NCBI RefSeq assembly: GCF_003609835.1
Contig: NZ_AP017898.1
Coordinates: 2,852,001 to 2,916,000 of the forward strand
From: Sphingopyxis sp. FD7
GTDB lineage: Bacteria; Pseudomonadota; Alphaproteobacteria; Sphingomonadales; Sphingomonadaceae
Direction: 5' to 3'
DNA: 64,000 nucleotides
The notes beneath the pieces were generated by a model that worked only from the letters and a program-made list of their open reading frames with translations, searched no databases and was not told the DNA's origin. The position numbers and the translations under genes were made by a program. Position 1 is the first letter of the stretch. Each line of letters begins with the position of its first letter. Below are positions 62,583-64,000 of this stretch, piece after piece.

Positions 62583-62976
62583 GGCGCGCCGTTAGCAGGC
62601 GAAAGCCCGGCTGTCAGCAGGGAGTGGCGCTCCGGCCGGCGCCGCGGGCTTAACTTGTCAAACTTGTCACCTGGTTGCACCGGAAAACAGGGGGTTGGCC
62701 GTGCGGTGCCGGAGGGAAGGTCGCGAAGGTCACCCACGCGGCGCACACGCGCGAAACATCGCAAAGGTCGCGCGCGGGCGCGATGTTTGGCGCGGCGGAA
62801 AGGCAGCGGATTCAAGGGGTCAAAGAGCGAGGAGCGGCGAGGCTGGCATAGCCGGCGAGGTAGGAAAGCGGTTTTTCGCGCGGAGACGCGGAGGGCGCGG
62901 AGGGGACTTGCCCCGCCCGCCGATGATCGCCACTGTGCCGCCGGTTCGCGCGGGGCGAGTGAGGGCGAAAAGACCA
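62583..62976. other. 394-base intergenic region before the restriction-modification gene
   Basis: Contains an aacttgtcaaacttgtcacc direct repeat (about 62653-62672) and half of the cgcggagacgcggag motif (about 62879-62894) that also forms the ends of the 17029-17236 element. It must hold the promoters of divergent lepA and the next gene. No gene is seen. Confidence 0.6.
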
Positions 62977-64000
62977 ATGGATATTGCAGCTTATCTGGAC
63001 GAGGTGCGGACGCAGTTCGAGAGCGGGCACGCGACCGAGCATAGCTATCGCCCCGCGCTGCACCGCCTGTTCCAGAGCATCGACCCGGCGATCCGCGTCG
63101 TCAACGAGCCGAAGCGCGGCGACGCGGGCATGGTCGATTTCCTGTTCGAGCGCGACGGCGTGCCCTTCGGCTGGGCCGAGGCGAAGGACATCGACAAGGA
63201 CGTCATCCGCCTGAAAGGCTATTCGGTCGAGCAGCGCAAACGCTATGAGGCGGCCTATCCCAACCTGATCTATACCAACGGCGTCGATTTCGAGTTCATC
63301 CGCGACGGCGCGCAGGTGCATTTCGTGTCGATCGCCGATTTCCTGATGGGGTTGCAGGCGGTCCCCGACCGGTTCGAGGAACTGGAACGCCAGCTGCGGC
63401 TGTTCGCGGAAGCGAAGCCGATCAGCATCCGGTCGGCGGCAAAGCTGGCCGCGATGATGGCGGCGAAGGCGGCGATCATCAAGGACGAGATCGGCATCGC
63501 GCTGGCCGACGATCCCGATTACCGAACCGGGCTGGGCGGCCAGTATCAAAGTTTCAAGGCCAATCTGCTGCCCGCGCTCGAACCCGACGAGTTCGCCGAC
63601 ATCTATGCCGAAACGATCACTTACGGCATGTTCGCCGCGCGTTTTCACGACGACACACCCGACACGTTCAGCCGCGCCGAGGCGCTGGAAAAACTGCCCG
63701 CGTCGAACCCCTTTCTGAAAGGGTTGTTCGATTATATCGCCGGCCCGGCCCTGCCCAATCGCCTGCGTTACATCGTCGACGATCTGGCGCAGGTGCTGCG
63801 CGCGAGCGACCCGCATTCGCTGTTCAAGGATTTCGGCAAGTTCACCGCGCGCAACGACCCCTTCATCCATTTCTATGAAGACTTTCTCGCCGCCTATAAC
63901 CCCAGGAAGCGCAAGAGCCGGGGGGTGTGGTACACGCCCGAACCCGTCGTCGATTTCATCGTCCGCGCGGTCGACGATGTGCTGAAAAGCGAGTTCGGCC
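62977..64000 (+). CDS. Type ISP-like restriction-modification protein (3' end outside window)
   Basis: 341 codons are visible and the frame is still open at the edge. The N-terminal part holds a PD-(D/E)xK-like nuclease core (DAGMVDFLFERDGVPFGWAEAKD). A helical coupling region follows, ending in FYEDFLAAYNPRKRKSRGVWYTPEPVVDFIVRAVDDVL, the conserved entry to the N6-adenine methyltransferase domain. Single-chain enzymes of this design (type ISP, such as LlaBIII-like) cleave and methylate DNA from one polypeptide. The methylase motifs, recognition domain and any helicase part are beyond the window. Confidence 0.85.
   Translation, partial: MDIAAYLDEVRTQFESGHATEHSYRPALHRLFQSIDPAIRVVNEPKRGDAGMVDFLFERDGVPFGWAEAKDIDKDVIRLKGYSVEQRKRYEAAYPNLIYTNGVDFEFIRDGAQVHFVSIADFLMGLQAVPDRFEELERQLRLFAEAKPISIRSAAKLAAMMAAKAAIIKDEIGIALADDPDYRTGLGGQYQSFKANLLPALEPDEFADIYAETITYGMFAARFHDDTPDTFSRAEALEKLPASNPFLKGLFDYIAGPALPNRLRYIVDDLAQVLRASDPHSLFKDFGKFTARNDPFIHFYEDFLAAYNPRKRKSRGVWYTPEPVVDFIVRAVDDVLKSEFG

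Overview
The window reads as chromosomal DNA of a Sphingomonadales alphaproteobacterium, probably near Sphingopyxis or Sphingomonas (inference; no rRNA is present). Signs are the very high GC with GC-rich third codon positions, a DUF1153/SciP-type CtrA regulator, the secB / Tim44-like / mltA / Smr gene order, an alphaproteobacterial gene-transfer-agent (GTA) cluster, and many dispersed intergenic repeats of the 'VIPAKAGI' and 'CTGAGCTTGTCGAAG' kinds.

Layout. 1-3747: end of an ABC exporter, a DUF1993 protein, an ExbD/TolR protein and a proline-linker OmpA protein. 3878-21278: a nearly complete RcGTA-type cluster, all on the minus strand except one small secreted-protein gene. In transcription order it holds small and large terminase, a GIY-YIG gene, portal, DUF6127, prohead protease, major capsid, an S74-chaperoned fibre, small connector genes, major tail protein, two tail chaperones, a very short tape measure, a DUF2460 protein with a large extra N-terminal domain, DUF2163 hub, NlpC/P60 peptidase, a tail-tip protein and a DUF2793 protein. 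Most gaps in it carry a different repeat element. 21418-37412: housekeeping genes (two peptidases, purine salvage, an MreB, PAS protein, lipoprotein, trpS, murJ, secB, Tim44-like, mltA, Smr, dapE, cupin).

37592-43758 is the most unusual part. Four minus-strand genes lie head to tail: an FAD oxidoreductase fused to two cyclic-nucleotide-binding domains and a four-cluster ferredoxin module; a membrane protein with histidines placed like b-heme ligands; a membrane-anchored deca-heme c-type protein with a cytoplasmic FHA domain; and a CpdA-type cyclic-nucleotide phosphodiesterase. I infer a transmembrane electron-transfer chain whose input is gated by a cyclic nucleotide and a phosphoprotein, with its own signal-degrading enzyme.

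44494-62582: cytochrome P450, HerA-like ATPase, a second S9 peptidase, H+-pyrophosphatase, thiL, nusB, hisD, hisG, DUF2332, DUF4345, mnmA, SciP, a small lipoprotein, a GNAT enzyme and lepA. 62977-64000: the start of a type ISP-like restriction-modification protein cut by the window edge. No rRNA, tRNA, CRISPR array or intact insertion sequence was recognised.
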